A DNA stretch of 8,912 nt from Oscillospiraceae bacterium (GCA_017939025.1 JAGBAI010000153.1:1-8912), one strand, 5' to 3'; shown: positions 1 to 6,276, counted from the stretch's first letter. Notes: generated by a model from the letters alone, not told the origin. A program made the numbers and translations.

Positions 1-192
1 GGCTTCAGCAACCAGGTTGATGGACTCGGAGTAATCGACAGCCTTAGCTGCGACCTTCTGGCTTACCATGGAGGCAACACCGGAGGGTGCCCAGGGACAG
101 GTGACTTTCCAGCTTTCGGTCTTCTGACCGCAGCCAACGAGCATGGCAGCGACCATAACAACGACGAGAACCAGAGACAGAATACGCTTCAT
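1..192 (-). CDS. TctC-like substrate-binding lipoprotein, N-terminal fragment
   Basis: Only the first 64 codons are in the window; the gene continues past the left edge. The protein starts with a lipoprotein signal peptide: basic MKR, a hydrophobic stretch of about 15 residues, then the lipobox LVGC with Cys21 as the probable lipidation site. The mature part begins with WKVTCPWAPSGVASMVSQKVA, which resembles the start of TctC/Bug-family solute-binding proteins of tripartite tricarboxylate transporters, where a beta strand is followed by a P-F/W-A-x-G-G-x-(A/S) turn and a helix. These proteins usually have about 320-340 residues and sit outside the membrane, passing carboxylates or similar small ligands to a TctA/TctB permease. 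The start is supported by AGAGGAGA 8 bases upstream. The transported ligand cannot be told. The lipoprotein call is firm; the family call is likely but rests on about 40 residues. Confidence 0.7.
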   Translation of the reverse strand, partial: MKRILSLVLVVVMVAAMLVGCGQKTESWKVTCPWAPSGVASMVSQKVAAKAVDYSESINLVAEA

Positions 193-230
193 AATGATCT
201 TCTCCTCTTAATAAAATATATTTCCGTGAT

Positions 231-244
231 TGTGCCGTAGCACA
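231..244 (-). promoter_or_regulatory. 5' UTR hairpin with UACG tetraloop
   Basis: On the minus strand the sequence reads TGTGC-TACG-GCACA: a 5-bp perfect stem closed by C-G around a UACG loop, a member of the very stable UNCG tetraloop class. It would begin about 6 nt after the start of transcription predicted from the promoter at 257-285, and about 40 nt before the start codon. Hairpins at the extreme 5' end of mRNAs are known to slow decay; that role here is inference. Confidence 0.45.
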
Positions 245-256
245 CCCAGCATCTAA

Positions 257-285
257 AATATACCAAATCTTTGCCACAAACTCAA
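257..285 (-). promoter_or_regulatory. Sigma-A type promoter of the lipoprotein gene
   Basis: On the minus strand, -35 TTGAGT (280-285) and -10 TATATT (257-262) are separated by exactly 17 bases. The base triplet before the -10 is TGG, giving an extended -10. Transcription would start near 250, leaving a leader of about 58 nt before the lipoprotein ATG at 192. A weaker alternative lies just upstream (CAGACA, 17 bases, TAAAAA). Confidence 0.55.
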
Positions 286-370
286 CAAATTTTTACAATT
301 TCTTAATAAAGTTGTCTGGTTTTGAGCATTTCTTCCAAAACCTGTCTTGTTTACAGCAAATATTTGTATA

Positions 371-385
371 ATGTAAACGTTTCCA
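371..385. promoter_or_regulatory. Catabolite-responsive element (cre), CcpA operator
   Basis: ATGTAAACGTTTCCA matches the Gram-positive cre consensus WTGNAANCGNWNNCW at every fixed position, and the reverse strand (TGGAAACGTTTACA) matches its 14-base core too. CcpA bound to HPr phosphorylated on Ser46 recognises such sites. The box lies about 85 bases upstream of the predicted -35 of the lipoprotein gene, where CcpA sometimes activates rather than represses; a TATAAT on the plus strand (367-372) abuts it, but no gene follows in that direction. The sequence match is firm; direction of control is unknown. Confidence 0.7.
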
Positions 386-530
386 AACGATATTTTTGTA
401 TTGAGTTGAAAAATAATTGGTAAAAAACGGTCTAAACATGGGCTAGATGAACTGCACAACATGGTGTCTTCTTCGGCTTAACCCGAATCCATAAATACGC
501 GTGGATGGTGATTGGCTTTCGTGCTCACAA

Positions 531-563
531 GGAAAAAAGGTGCTTCCGAAGAGGAAACACCTT
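531..563 (-). terminator. Rho-independent terminator of the HAD gene
   Basis: On the minus strand, AAGGTGTTTCC and GGAAGCACCTT form an 11-bp stem with one mismatch and a 5-base loop, followed directly by a run of T (complement of the A-run at 533-538). It lies about 75 bases after the stop codon of the HAD phosphatase gene at 640-1416 and separates it from the lipoprotein gene downstream. Confidence 0.75.
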
Positions 564-639
564 ATCGTTTGAGATATTTTCAGTATTCTCCGTAAAAAGC
601 TGATATAATCCAGCGCTCCTCATGGGGAACAACTTTGTC

Positions 640-1416
640 CTATATTAAACCGTGCTGAATGCAATAATGATAAATCCCCTCCTCCACAACATGACCGCAT
701 ACATCATCTGCAATAGCTTTCAGTTGGGCAGACGCATTTTCCATTGCCACCCCGGTACCGACCGACTGAAGCATTTCAATATCGTTATTACCATCGCCAA
801 AGGCAATGGCCTCTTCTTTACTCAGATGGTAATGCGTAAGTATCTGTTGAATGCCGGTTCCCTTTCCGCTGTTTATAGGGATAACATCCGCCGCACGGTC
901 CCAGGATGCCGTGATTCTGGCCCCGGAAACGCCCTTTAGAATAGAGGGATAATCTTTCTCCCTGCATCCCAGCATAACCTGATAGACATCCTGCCGGGAT
1001 ACTTCAGAAAAATCCTCCGCAACAGTCAGCTCCAGATTTGCAAGAGAATAATAATCCGCCAGATCCACATCTGTACCATTGGCCGCAAGACGCTTTCCGG
1101 TAGCAACAGAAACAGGTCTACCCAGCTCTGCTGCGTTGCGAATAACTTTCTGAACATCTTCCGCAGGAATCGGATCACTAAAAATAACATCCTGGCCGCT
1201 GTAACACAGAGAACCGTTGCATGTGAGATAGGCATCAAATTCCACGCCATCAATCTTCGGCAGACTGGCAGGAGGTCTGCCGGTCGCCATGCAGATCAGA
1301 ACACCGTTTTCCCTGAGCCGCCGGAGCGCCTCGAGAGTTTTCTCGGAAATCTGCTTTTTCTGCATATCAATCAGAGTACCATCCACATCAAAGAAAACAA
1401 TCCGTATTTTTTTCAT
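640..1416 (-). CDS. Cof-type HAD-IIB family phosphatase
   Basis: A complete 258-residue cytoplasmic phosphatase of the haloacid dehalogenase superfamily. All four motifs are visible: motif I DVDGT (10-14) with nucleophile Asp10 and acid/base Asp12; motif II ATGR (44-47); motif III Lys185 in GKGTG; motif IV GDGNND (207-212) for magnesium. The long insert between motifs II and III is the C2 cap typical of Cof/YkrA-like enzymes, which hydrolyse sugar phosphates, flavin or cofactor phosphates; the substrate cannot be read from sequence. Length is normal. The ATG at 1416 follows AAGGGGAG. The gene is monocistronic, with a promoter at 1583-1611 and a terminator at 531-563. Its codon use is mixed and AT-richer than in the PTS genes next door, suggesting modest expression. 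A role with the neighbouring amino-sugar genes is not evident. Confidence 0.92.
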   Translation of the reverse strand: MKKIRIVFFDVDGTLIDMQKKQISEKTLEALRRLRENGVLICMATGRPPASLPKIDGVEFDAYLTCNGSLCYSGQDVIFSDPIPAEDVQKVIRNAAELGRPVSVATGKRLAANGTDVDLADYYSLANLELTVAEDFSEVSRQDVYQVMLGCREKDYPSILKGVSGARITASWDRAADVIPINSGKGTGIQQILTHYHLSKEEAIAFGDGNNDIEMLQSVGTGVAMENASAQLKAIADDVCGHVVEEGIYHYCIQHGLI

Positions 1417-1437
1417 TCTGCTCCCCTTCTTTTTAGT

Positions 1438-1472
1438 GGCTAATCGGGATCATTCTCTTTTGATCCTCAGCC
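1438..1472 (-). promoter_or_regulatory. Stem-loop in the HAD gene leader, near the ribosome binding site
   Basis: GGATCA/TGATCC (1447-1452 with 1461-1466) is enclosed by GGCT/AGCC (1438-1441 with 1469-1472) across a small asymmetric internal loop. On the minus-strand mRNA it would end about 21 nt before the ATG and about 11 nt before the ribosome binding site. It is part of a leader of about 160 nt. It does not match a riboswitch class I recognise; it may be a local fold or an operator. Confidence 0.35.
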
Positions 1473-1543
1473 TTAGTCTCTTACAGTTTTGGTATTCTGT
1501 ATTTATACGTTCTCCTTTCTGGTTTACCTATCATATTTATAGT

Positions 1544-1564
1544 CAGCATCAAATTTTGATACTG
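1544..1564 (-). promoter_or_regulatory. Palindrome just downstream of the HAD promoter
   Basis: CAG-c-ATCAAA-t-TTTGAT-a-CTG is a 21-base palindrome with one unpaired position in DNA, which becomes a U-G wobble in minus-strand RNA. It lies about +12 to +32 from the predicted transcription start, a common position for a repressor operator; it could equally fold as a stem-loop of the leader. Confidence 0.35.
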
Positions 1565-1582
1565 CCTTAAGTCCTCCTATTT

Positions 1583-1611
1583 ATTGTATAATAAACCGTA
1601 GTATTTGTCTA
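1583..1611 (-). promoter_or_regulatory. Candidate promoter of the HAD gene
   Basis: On the minus strand, -35 TAGACA (1606-1611) and -10 TACAAT (1583-1588), each five of six from consensus, are 17 bases apart. Transcription would start near 1576, giving a leader of about 160 nt. The 13-base palindrome ATTGGAATCCAAT abuts the -35 on its upstream side. Confidence 0.5.
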
Positions 1612-1894
1612 TTGGAATCCAATCAGTATGAAATGCAGCAGGAATCTAACTCCTGTATTGTCTCATTTTCAATATATCGTCATCGATTCAATCGGTCTAT
1701 TATCTATACTCGACATTAATAATGATTTATTGTTGACTTTTGGCAGAAAATCCCTTAATATTGTTAGTAAGCAAAGATGTACACATAACTTTGATTTTTT
1801 CGGTAAATAGGTGCCATAGTTACTCCTCTTTCTTTCCTGTCTTTGTCATACTACTATTACCTCCCTAAACCGCCTCTTTTACCTATTTACCATG

Positions 1895-1935
1895 ACACCT
1901 TCCTTTCTGCTTGCAGGAAGGAAGGTGTGTCTTTT
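1895..1935 (+). terminator. Strong terminator hairpin with no gene before it
   Basis: ACACCTTCCTTTCTGC pairs with its complement across 1895-1910 and 1913-1928 (16 positions, one T-G wobble; in practice a 13-bp stem with a larger loop), followed by GTCTTTTC on the plus strand. The minus strand has no T-run after it. It therefore looks like a plus-strand terminator, but no plus-strand gene precedes it, so the transcript it would end is unknown. Confidence 0.5.
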
Positions 1936-1972
1936 CATTTCTAAATGCAGCTCGGTTTCCACCTGTTCAATA

Positions 1973-2019
1973 CGAAAAACAGCCCCCTTATGTGAGTCAG
2001 AAGACTACATAAGGGGGCT
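1973..2019 (-). terminator. Rho-independent terminator of the PTS operon
   Basis: AGCCCCCTTATGT (1981-1993) pairs perfectly with 2007-2019 over 13 bp around a 13-base loop. On the minus strand the stem is followed by GTTTTTCG, a good T-run; on the plus strand CTTTCTATTC follows, so it may work in both directions. It lies about 85 bases after the EIICB stop codon. Confidence 0.8.
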
Positions 2020-2102
2020 TTCTATTCTTCAGTTCTAATTAGGCACCCTTATGGGGCCTGATTTGCGTTATACCGCGTGGGCCGCAGCAAACGCAAAGAC
2101 GC

Positions 2103-3578
2103 TTACTCAGCGATCTTCTTGAACTCTTCGTAAACGAACTGAACCTTGGGACCGATAACAACCTGAACAGCGGTCTTACCGGGACGGATGACGCCAGAAG
2201 CACCGGAGGACTTAATCTTCTTCTCGTCAACCAGCAGACGATCCTTAACTTCCAGTCTCAGACGGGTGATGCAATGGTCGATGGAAGTAACGTTCTCCTT
2301 ACCGCCCAGGCCTTCCAGAATGATCTGAGCCATGGTGGTGTAGTCATCGTTTGCCAGCTCGATCTTCAGCTCGCCTTCCTGATCGTCTTCACGGCCGGGG
2401 GTCTTCAGATCCCACTTGGTGATAGCGAACTTGAACACGAAGTAGAAGACAATGAAAGCAGCAGCGCCCAGGGGCAGGATCAGCCAGGTGTTGGCAGCTG
2501 CGGGCAGAGAAGCGGAGAAGATCAGGTCAGTTGCGCCAGCGGAGAAGCAGAAACCAGCACGGAAGCCCAGAGCAACAGTGATGGTGGTGAAGATGCCGTA
2601 CAGAGCAGCATAGACAACATACAGGGGGAATGCCAGGAACATGAATGCGAACTCGAAGGGCTCGGTAACGCCGCAGATGAATGCACAGACTGCAGCAGCG
2701 CCAACGATACCGATAGCGTTCTTCTTCTTGCCGGGCTTAGCGGTCTGGATCATAGCCAGAGCAGCACCGGGGATACCGAACATCATGCAGGGGAAGAAAC
2801 CAGCCATGTACATACCGACGGACCAGCCCATATCAGCAGAGGTCTTAGCGCCCCAGTAAGCGGACAGGTCGCCCAGACCGATGGTATCGAACCAGAAAAC
2901 GTTGTTCAGAGCGTGGTGCAGACCGGTGGGGATCAGCAGACGGTTCAGGAAAGCATAGATACCTGCGCCAACAGCATCCAGACCGACAATAGCGTTACCC
3001 AGAGCAACCAGGCCGCCGAAGATCACGGGCCATACGAACAGCAGGATAGCGGCAACAATGATGGAGACAACAGCGGTAACGATAGCAACGGAGCGCTTGC
3101 CGCTGAAGAATGCCAGCACGTCAGGCAGCTTGGTGCCCTTGAACTTGTTGTAGCAGATGCCGCCGACAATACCAGCCAGGATACCAATGAAGGCGTTGCC
3201 GCCGATCTTGGAGAAAGCAACCTGGTTGATCTCGGAAGCGATCATGCCGGGAGCGATGGTGCTGACAGTGCCGGGGTTCAGCAGAGTGGTGATCATCAGG
3301 TAGGAGACCATACCAGCCAGACCGGCAGTGCCGTCATTGTCCTTAGCCAGGCCAACGCCAACACCGATTGCGAACAGGATAGCCATATTGTCGATCAGGG
3401 CAGCGCCTGCCTTGATCAGGAAAACACCGAGAACGTATGCGAAGCCCTCGGTAGCGCCGGCAGCACCCATAGCTGCGGGAGCCAGGGCATAGCCCAGACC
3501 CATCAGAATACCGCAGATGGGCAGTGCAGCAACGGGCAGCATCATAGCTTTGCCCAGCTTCTGCAGATATTTCATCAT
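2103..3578 (-). CDS. nagE: PTS EIICB, N-acetylglucosamine type
   Basis: Membrane sugar permease with fused phosphoryl carrier, 491 residues from the chosen start. The IIC part (about 1-390) has many hydrophobic segments and the GlcNAc-type substrate region PTGLHHALNNVFWFD (217-231) and GVTEPFEF (303-310). A charged linker (about 391-412) leads to the IIB domain with DHCITRLRL (435-442), where Cys436 is the phosphorylated residue. There is no fused IIA, as in Bacillus NagP and unlike E. coli NagE; a separate IIA is encoded first in the operon. The ATG at 3578 is preferred because AAGGAGG ends 9 bases before it; an ATG at 3575 is the alternative, and a 32-codon upstream extension lacks such a site. 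Last gene of the four-gene operon, 82 bases after HPr. The sugar is most likely GlcNAc, given HHALN and nagB nearby; glucose or glucosamine are possible. Confidence 0.9.
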   Translation of the reverse strand: MMKYLQKLGKAMMLPVAALPICGILMGLGYALAPAAMGAAGATEGFAYVLGVFLIKAGAALIDNMAILFAIGVGVGLAKDNDGTAGLAGMVSYLMITTLLNPGTVSTIAPGMIASEINQVAFSKIGGNAFIGILAGIVGGICYNKFKGTKLPDVLAFFSGKRSVAIVTAVVSIIVAAILLFVWPVIFGGLVALGNAIVGLDAVGAGIYAFLNRLLIPTGLHHALNNVFWFDTIGLGDLSAYWGAKTSADMGWSVGMYMAGFFPCMMFGIPGAALAMIQTAKPGKKKNAIGIVGAAAVCAFICGVTEPFEFAFMFLAFPLYVVYAALYGIFTTITVALGFRAGFCFSAGATDLIFSASLPAAANTWLILPLGAAAFIVFYFVFKFAITKWDLKTPGREDDQEGELKIELANDDYTTMAQIILEGLGGKENVTSIDHCITRLRLEVKDRLLVDEKKIKSSGASGVIRPGKTAVQVVIGPKVQFVYEEFKKIAE

Positions 3579-3622
3579 AGAAAATTTCCTCCTTAATTTG
3601 TCTTTTGCCTTATTATATCCAA

Positions 3623-3641
3623 GCCGCCGGCCCACGACGGC
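3623..3641 (-). promoter_or_regulatory. GC-rich hairpin between HPr and EIICB genes
   Basis: In minus-strand RNA, GCCGUC pairs with GGCGGC (one G-U) around a 7-base loop, in an otherwise AT-rich 82-base spacer. There is no T-run after it, so it is not a terminator; a processing or mRNA-stabilising element is a possible role. A TATAAT downstream of it lacks a -35. Confidence 0.3.
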
Positions 3642-3660
3642 CAATAGGGCCTGAATAAAC

Positions 3661-3918
3661 TTACAGATTTGCACTCAGGAAAGCCTGCAGCTCAGCTGCT
3701 GCCTTCTCCTCGTCAGTGCCTTCCACGGTGACAGTCAGCTCCATGCCCTGCTTGGCGGCCAGCTTCATCAGAGCCATCAAGCGGCGGGCGTCAGCCTTGC
3801 CGGTGGGGGCGGTGATGGTGACCTTGGATGCGAAGGGAGCGACAGCCTTTACCAGCATACCGGCGGGACGGGCGTGCATACCCAGGGGATCGGAGATTAC
3901 GTGCTTGAATTCTTTCAT
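3661..3918 (-). CDS. ptsH: HPr-family phosphocarrier lacking Ser46
   Basis: Small cytoplasmic phosphocarrier of 85 residues, the normal HPr length. It accepts phosphate from Enzyme I on His15, in GMHARPAG (13-20), and passes it to EIIA. The regulatory site phosphorylated by HPr kinase in low-GC Gram-positives, Ser46 within K-S-I-M-G-V-M, is replaced: the matching segment reads ARRLMALMKL (44-53), with Arg45-Arg46. It should therefore work in transport but not as the Ser46-P partner of CcpA. The start follows a GAGGA motif. It lies 26 bases after ptsI and 82 before the EIICB gene, third in the operon. A general HPr with Ser46 is expected elsewhere in the genome (inference), so this may be a dedicated or duplicate copy. 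Confidence 0.92.
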   Translation of the reverse strand: MKEFKHVISDPLGMHARPAGMLVKAVAPFASKVTITAPTGKADARRLMALMKLAAKQGMELTVTVEGTDEEKAAAELQAFLSANL

Positions 3919-3944
3919 GGATTATTTCCTCACTTTCATGTTGA

Positions 3945-5558
3945 TTACAGTTCAGACTCGCAGACGATCTTTCTGGCCTCCAAGATCCGGCCTGCAGCCA
4001 TACTCAGCTCGGTGTAGCCCATTTCAATGAACTTCTCGGTCATTTTGGGGTCAGCGCCCAGCTCACCGCAGATACCGGCCCAGATGCCGGCCTCGTTGGC
4101 AGACTTGGCAATGTGGGCCAGCAGTGCCATCAGGGCGGGATGGTAAGGATCATAGAACTTGTCCAGCTTGGCGTTCTGACGATCCACCGCCAGGGTGTAC
4201 TGGGTCAGATCGTTGGTGCCGACGGAGAAGAAGGCAGCTTCCTTGGCCAGCTCGTGGGCCAGAACCGCAGCGGCGGGAGTTTCCACCATGACGCCGATGG
4301 GCACTTCCCTGGTTTCGATACCCTCATCTTCCAGTTCCTTGCGCAGGATGGCACACAGAGCCTTGGCAGCCTTCAGTTCCCATACGGAAGCCACCATGGG
4401 GAACATCACCAGCAGGTTGCCGTAAACAGAAGCCCGCAGGATGGCACGCAGCTGGGGACGGAAGATTTCTTCTCTGGTCAGGCAGATCCGCAGACCGCGC
4501 AGGCCCAGAGCGGGATTCTCTTCCTTCTCAAGACCCAGGTAGGAAACCTGCTTGTCAGCGCCGATGTCCAGGGTGCGGATGACCACGGGACGGTCGCCCA
4601 TGATCTCAGCAACCTTCTTGTAAGCTTCGAACAGCTCATCCTCCGTGGGCAGGGTGTCCCGGCCCAGATACAGGAATTCGCTTCGCATCAAACCAACGCC
4701 TTCGCAGTCGGCGGCCACGGCAGCTTCGGCATCCTCAGGGCTGCCGATGTTAGCGGCCAGCAGAATCTTCTTGCCGGACTTGGTGATGCTTTCCTTTCCC
4801 CGGTAAGCTTCCAGAGCAGCCCGGTCGGCGGCGGCTTCTGCCTGCTTTGCCTTCAGCATTGCCATGGTCTCGTCGTCGGGATCCATGTACCAGTTGCCGG
4901 TGAAGCCGTCAACAGCCAAAACGGCGCAGTTTTCAGCATCTTCCAGTTCAATATTCGCCTGAACCAAAGAGGGAATGTTCAGGGTACGGGCCAGAATGGC
5001 GGTATGGCTGGAGGAGGACCCCTCACGGGTCACGAAGGCCAGAATCCGCTCTCTGGGCAGCTGGATGGTTTCGGAAGGAGCCAGATCCTCGGCAACCAGC
5101 AAAAATTCGCCTTCGGGCAGCTGGAAGCCGGTGTTGCCGCAGAGGATATCGTACAGACGGTGGGACATGTCCCGGATGTCAGCACTGCGGGCATTCATAT
5201 ACTCATCGTCCATGGCAGCAAAGACCTGGGCAAATTCCTCACCGGTGTCCAGCGCGGCGAGGGCGGCAGCGGCACCGTCCTCAATGGCGGCGGTAACGCC
5301 GTCCAGATAATCCAGATCGTCCAGCATCAACAGCTGCACTTCCACAATGGCAGCCTTTTCCTCGCCCAGCTCGATCTTTGCCTTTTCAAACAGGGCAGCC
5401 AGCTGCTCCTTGGCGGTTACCACAGCGGCATCAAACTTGGCCTGCTCAATGGCGGGATCGCCGGAGGAGACAGGCAGGGTGCGCTCGGACTTGCGGTAAA
5501 CAACCGCGGGACCGATGGACACACCGGAGAAAACAGGAAGACCAATACCAGTTTTCAT
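3945..5558 (-). CDS. ptsI: PTS Enzyme I, phosphoenolpyruvate-protein phosphotransferase
   Basis: Cytoplasmic enzyme that takes phosphate from PEP and passes it to HPr; 537 residues, slightly shorter than the usual 570. The N-terminal part holds the HPr-binding helices and the phosphohistidine segment GSSSSHTAILAR (180-191) with His185. The C-terminal PEP-binding barrel shows RTLDIGADKQ (328-337), NPALGLRGLRI (348-358), VMVETPAA (423-430), FFSVGTNDLTQYTLAVDR (443-460) and the active-site cysteine region ICGELGADP (496-504, Cys497). The ATG at 5558 is chosen because AAGGAG precedes it by 6 bases and the protein then starts with the family's MKTGIG; a 14-codon upstream extension would run back into the IIA gene. 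The ribosome binding site overlaps the IIA stop codon, so the two genes are probably translationally coupled. Confidence 0.95.
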   Translation of the reverse strand: MKTGIGLPVFSGVSIGPAVVYRKSERTLPVSSGDPAIEQAKFDAAVVTAKEQLAALFEKAKIELGEEKAAIVEVQLLMLDDLDYLDGVTAAIEDGAAAALAALDTGEEFAQVFAAMDDEYMNARSADIRDMSHRLYDILCGNTGFQLPEGEFLLVAEDLAPSETIQLPRERILAFVTREGSSSSHTAILARTLNIPSLVQANIELEDAENCAVLAVDGFTGNWYMDPDDETMAMLKAKQAEAAADRAALEAYRGKESITKSGKKILLAANIGSPEDAEAAVAADCEGVGLMRSEFLYLGRDTLPTEDELFEAYKKVAEIMGDRPVVIRTLDIGADKQVSYLGLEKEENPALGLRGLRICLTREEIFRPQLRAILRASVYGNLLVMFPMVASVWELKAAKALCAILRKELEDEGIETREVPIGVMVETPAAAVLAHELAKEAAFFSVGTNDLTQYTLAVDRQNAKLDKFYDPYHPALMALLAHIAKSANEAGIWAGICGELGADPKMTEKFIEMGYTELSMAAGRILEARKIVCESEL

Positions 5559-5568
5559 TTTGTACTCC

Positions 5569-6054
5569 TTACTTACCCAGCTCAATGACCAGATCGGCAT
5601 TGGTCACAGCGGTGCCCACATGGGTCTTGAAGGTGGGATAATCGTCGGTGTTACAGATCAGCACAGGGGTAATGGTGGGCAGGCCGGCAGCCTTGATGGC
5701 CTCCAGATCTGCCTCGATCAGCAGCTGACCCTTCTTGACCTTGTCGCCGTTCTGAACGTGAACGGTGAAGGGCTTGCCCTCCAGGCCCACAGTCTCCAGG
5801 CCCACATGGACCAGAATCTCAATGCCGGATTCGGTGGTCATGCTGACAGCATGGCCGGTGTCGAACATCATGTCAACCGTTGCGTCGCAGGGTGCGTACA
5901 CCTTGCCGTCGGTGGGTTCAATGGCGATGCCATTGCCCAGCATACCTTCTGCAAAGGTGGGGTCGGGAACTTCAGTGATAGCCACAGCCTTGCCGGCGAT
6001 GGGTGCATAAATTCCTTCCAGCTTCTTGCCGAACAGTTTGTCAAAGAATCCCAT
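5569..6054 (-). CDS. crr: PTS EIIA, glucose family (Crr-like)
   Basis: Free-standing cytoplasmic EIIA of 161 residues, the usual size. It moves phosphate from HPr to the IIB domain. The paired active-site histidines are His68 (DTGHAVSMTT) and His83 in the signature GIEILVHVGLETVGL (77-91). APIAGKAV (17-24) and GDKVKKGQLL (103-112) fit the barrel-sandwich fold of this family. First gene of the minus-strand operon, with a leader of about 72 nt from the promoter at 6133-6161 and AAAGGAAG before the ATG. Ten bases separate it from ptsI. It can serve the EIICB at the end of the operon, which lacks its own IIA, and possibly other glucose-family permeases in the cell. Confidence 0.94.
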   Translation of the reverse strand: MGFFDKLFGKKLEGIYAPIAGKAVAITEVPDPTFAEGMLGNGIAIEPTDGKVYAPCDATVDMMFDTGHAVSMTTESGIEILVHVGLETVGLEGKPFTVHVQNGDKVKKGQLLIEADLEAIKAAGLPTITPVLICNTDDYPTFKTHVGTAVTNADLVIELGK

Positions 6055-6132
6055 AGTATACTACTTCCTTTCAAAATTGATAAATCGTTAATGAATAAAA
6101 CATGCTGACCCATTTAAGAAGATATATATACA

Positions 6133-6161
6133 AGAATAAACTTAAGTTCATATTTTGTCAA
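6133..6161 (-). promoter_or_regulatory. Promoter of the PTS operon with palindromic spacer
   Basis: On the minus strand, a perfect -35 TTGACA (6156-6161) and -10 TATTCT (6133-6138) are 17 bases apart. The spacer contains the perfect palindrome AACTTAAGTT (6139-6148), extended to 16 bases with one mismatch, which is well placed for a repressor. ATATTTTGTC overlaps the -35 (6150-6159) and recurs 65 bases away at 6215-6224. Transcription would start near 6126. Confidence 0.65.
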
Positions 6162-6276
6162 TATTTACTCTATTCTGTTCCTCTTTTTCGGCATATCAAC
6201 CAGCATACATATAAATATTTTGTCTATTTCTACTATTAAATTTTTTATATTTTGATTATTGAAAACAAAATATCAG

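Larger units (their letters stand above)
193..639. other. Gene-free upstream and terminator region
   Basis: No convincing coding sequence lies here; the short open frames lack ribosome binding sites and family resemblance. From left to right it holds the ribosome binding site and 5' UTR hairpin of the lipoprotein gene, its promoter, a cre box, a plain AT-rich stretch, and the terminator of the HAD gene near 531-563. About 75 bases (564-639) separate that hairpin from the HAD stop codon. Confidence 0.6.
1417..2102. other. Gene-free structured spacer between HAD and PTS genes
   Basis: No recognisable protein. The longest open frame on the plus strand (1628-1810, 60 codons) lacks a ribosome binding site and is AT-rich. 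The stretch holds the HAD leader and promoter, perfect odd palindromes ATTGGAATCCAAT (1611-1623) and CGATTCAATCG (1684-1694), an 11-bp inverted repeat GGTAAATAGGT at 1802-1812 against 1881-1891, a strong plus-strand terminator hairpin (1895-1935) and the PTS operon terminator (1973-2019). Two tiny minus-strand frames with good ribosome binding sites lie at 1820-1849 (9 residues) and 1764-1817 (17 residues). Another small imperfect hairpin sits at 2041-2059. Confidence 0.5.

Noticed and set aside
253..462. 69-codon open frame on the minus strand upstream of the lipoprotein gene
   Set aside because: It overlaps the cre box and promoter, and no ribosome binding site precedes its start.
1628..1810. 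60-codon open frame on the plus strand in the HAD-PTS spacer
   Set aside because: No ribosome binding site, AT-rich, no recognisable motif; expected by chance in such sequence.
2274..3596. 440-codon open frame on the plus strand opposite EIICB
   Set aside because: It is the antisense shadow of a highly biased gene that avoids the codons whose reverse complements are stops. It is rich in Q, D, S, G and N, without domains, and has no ribosome binding site.
4113..5588. 491-codon open frame on the plus strand opposite Enzyme I
   Set aside because: Same codon-bias shadow effect; the composition is low-complexity G/Q/H and the sense strand encodes a complete Enzyme I.
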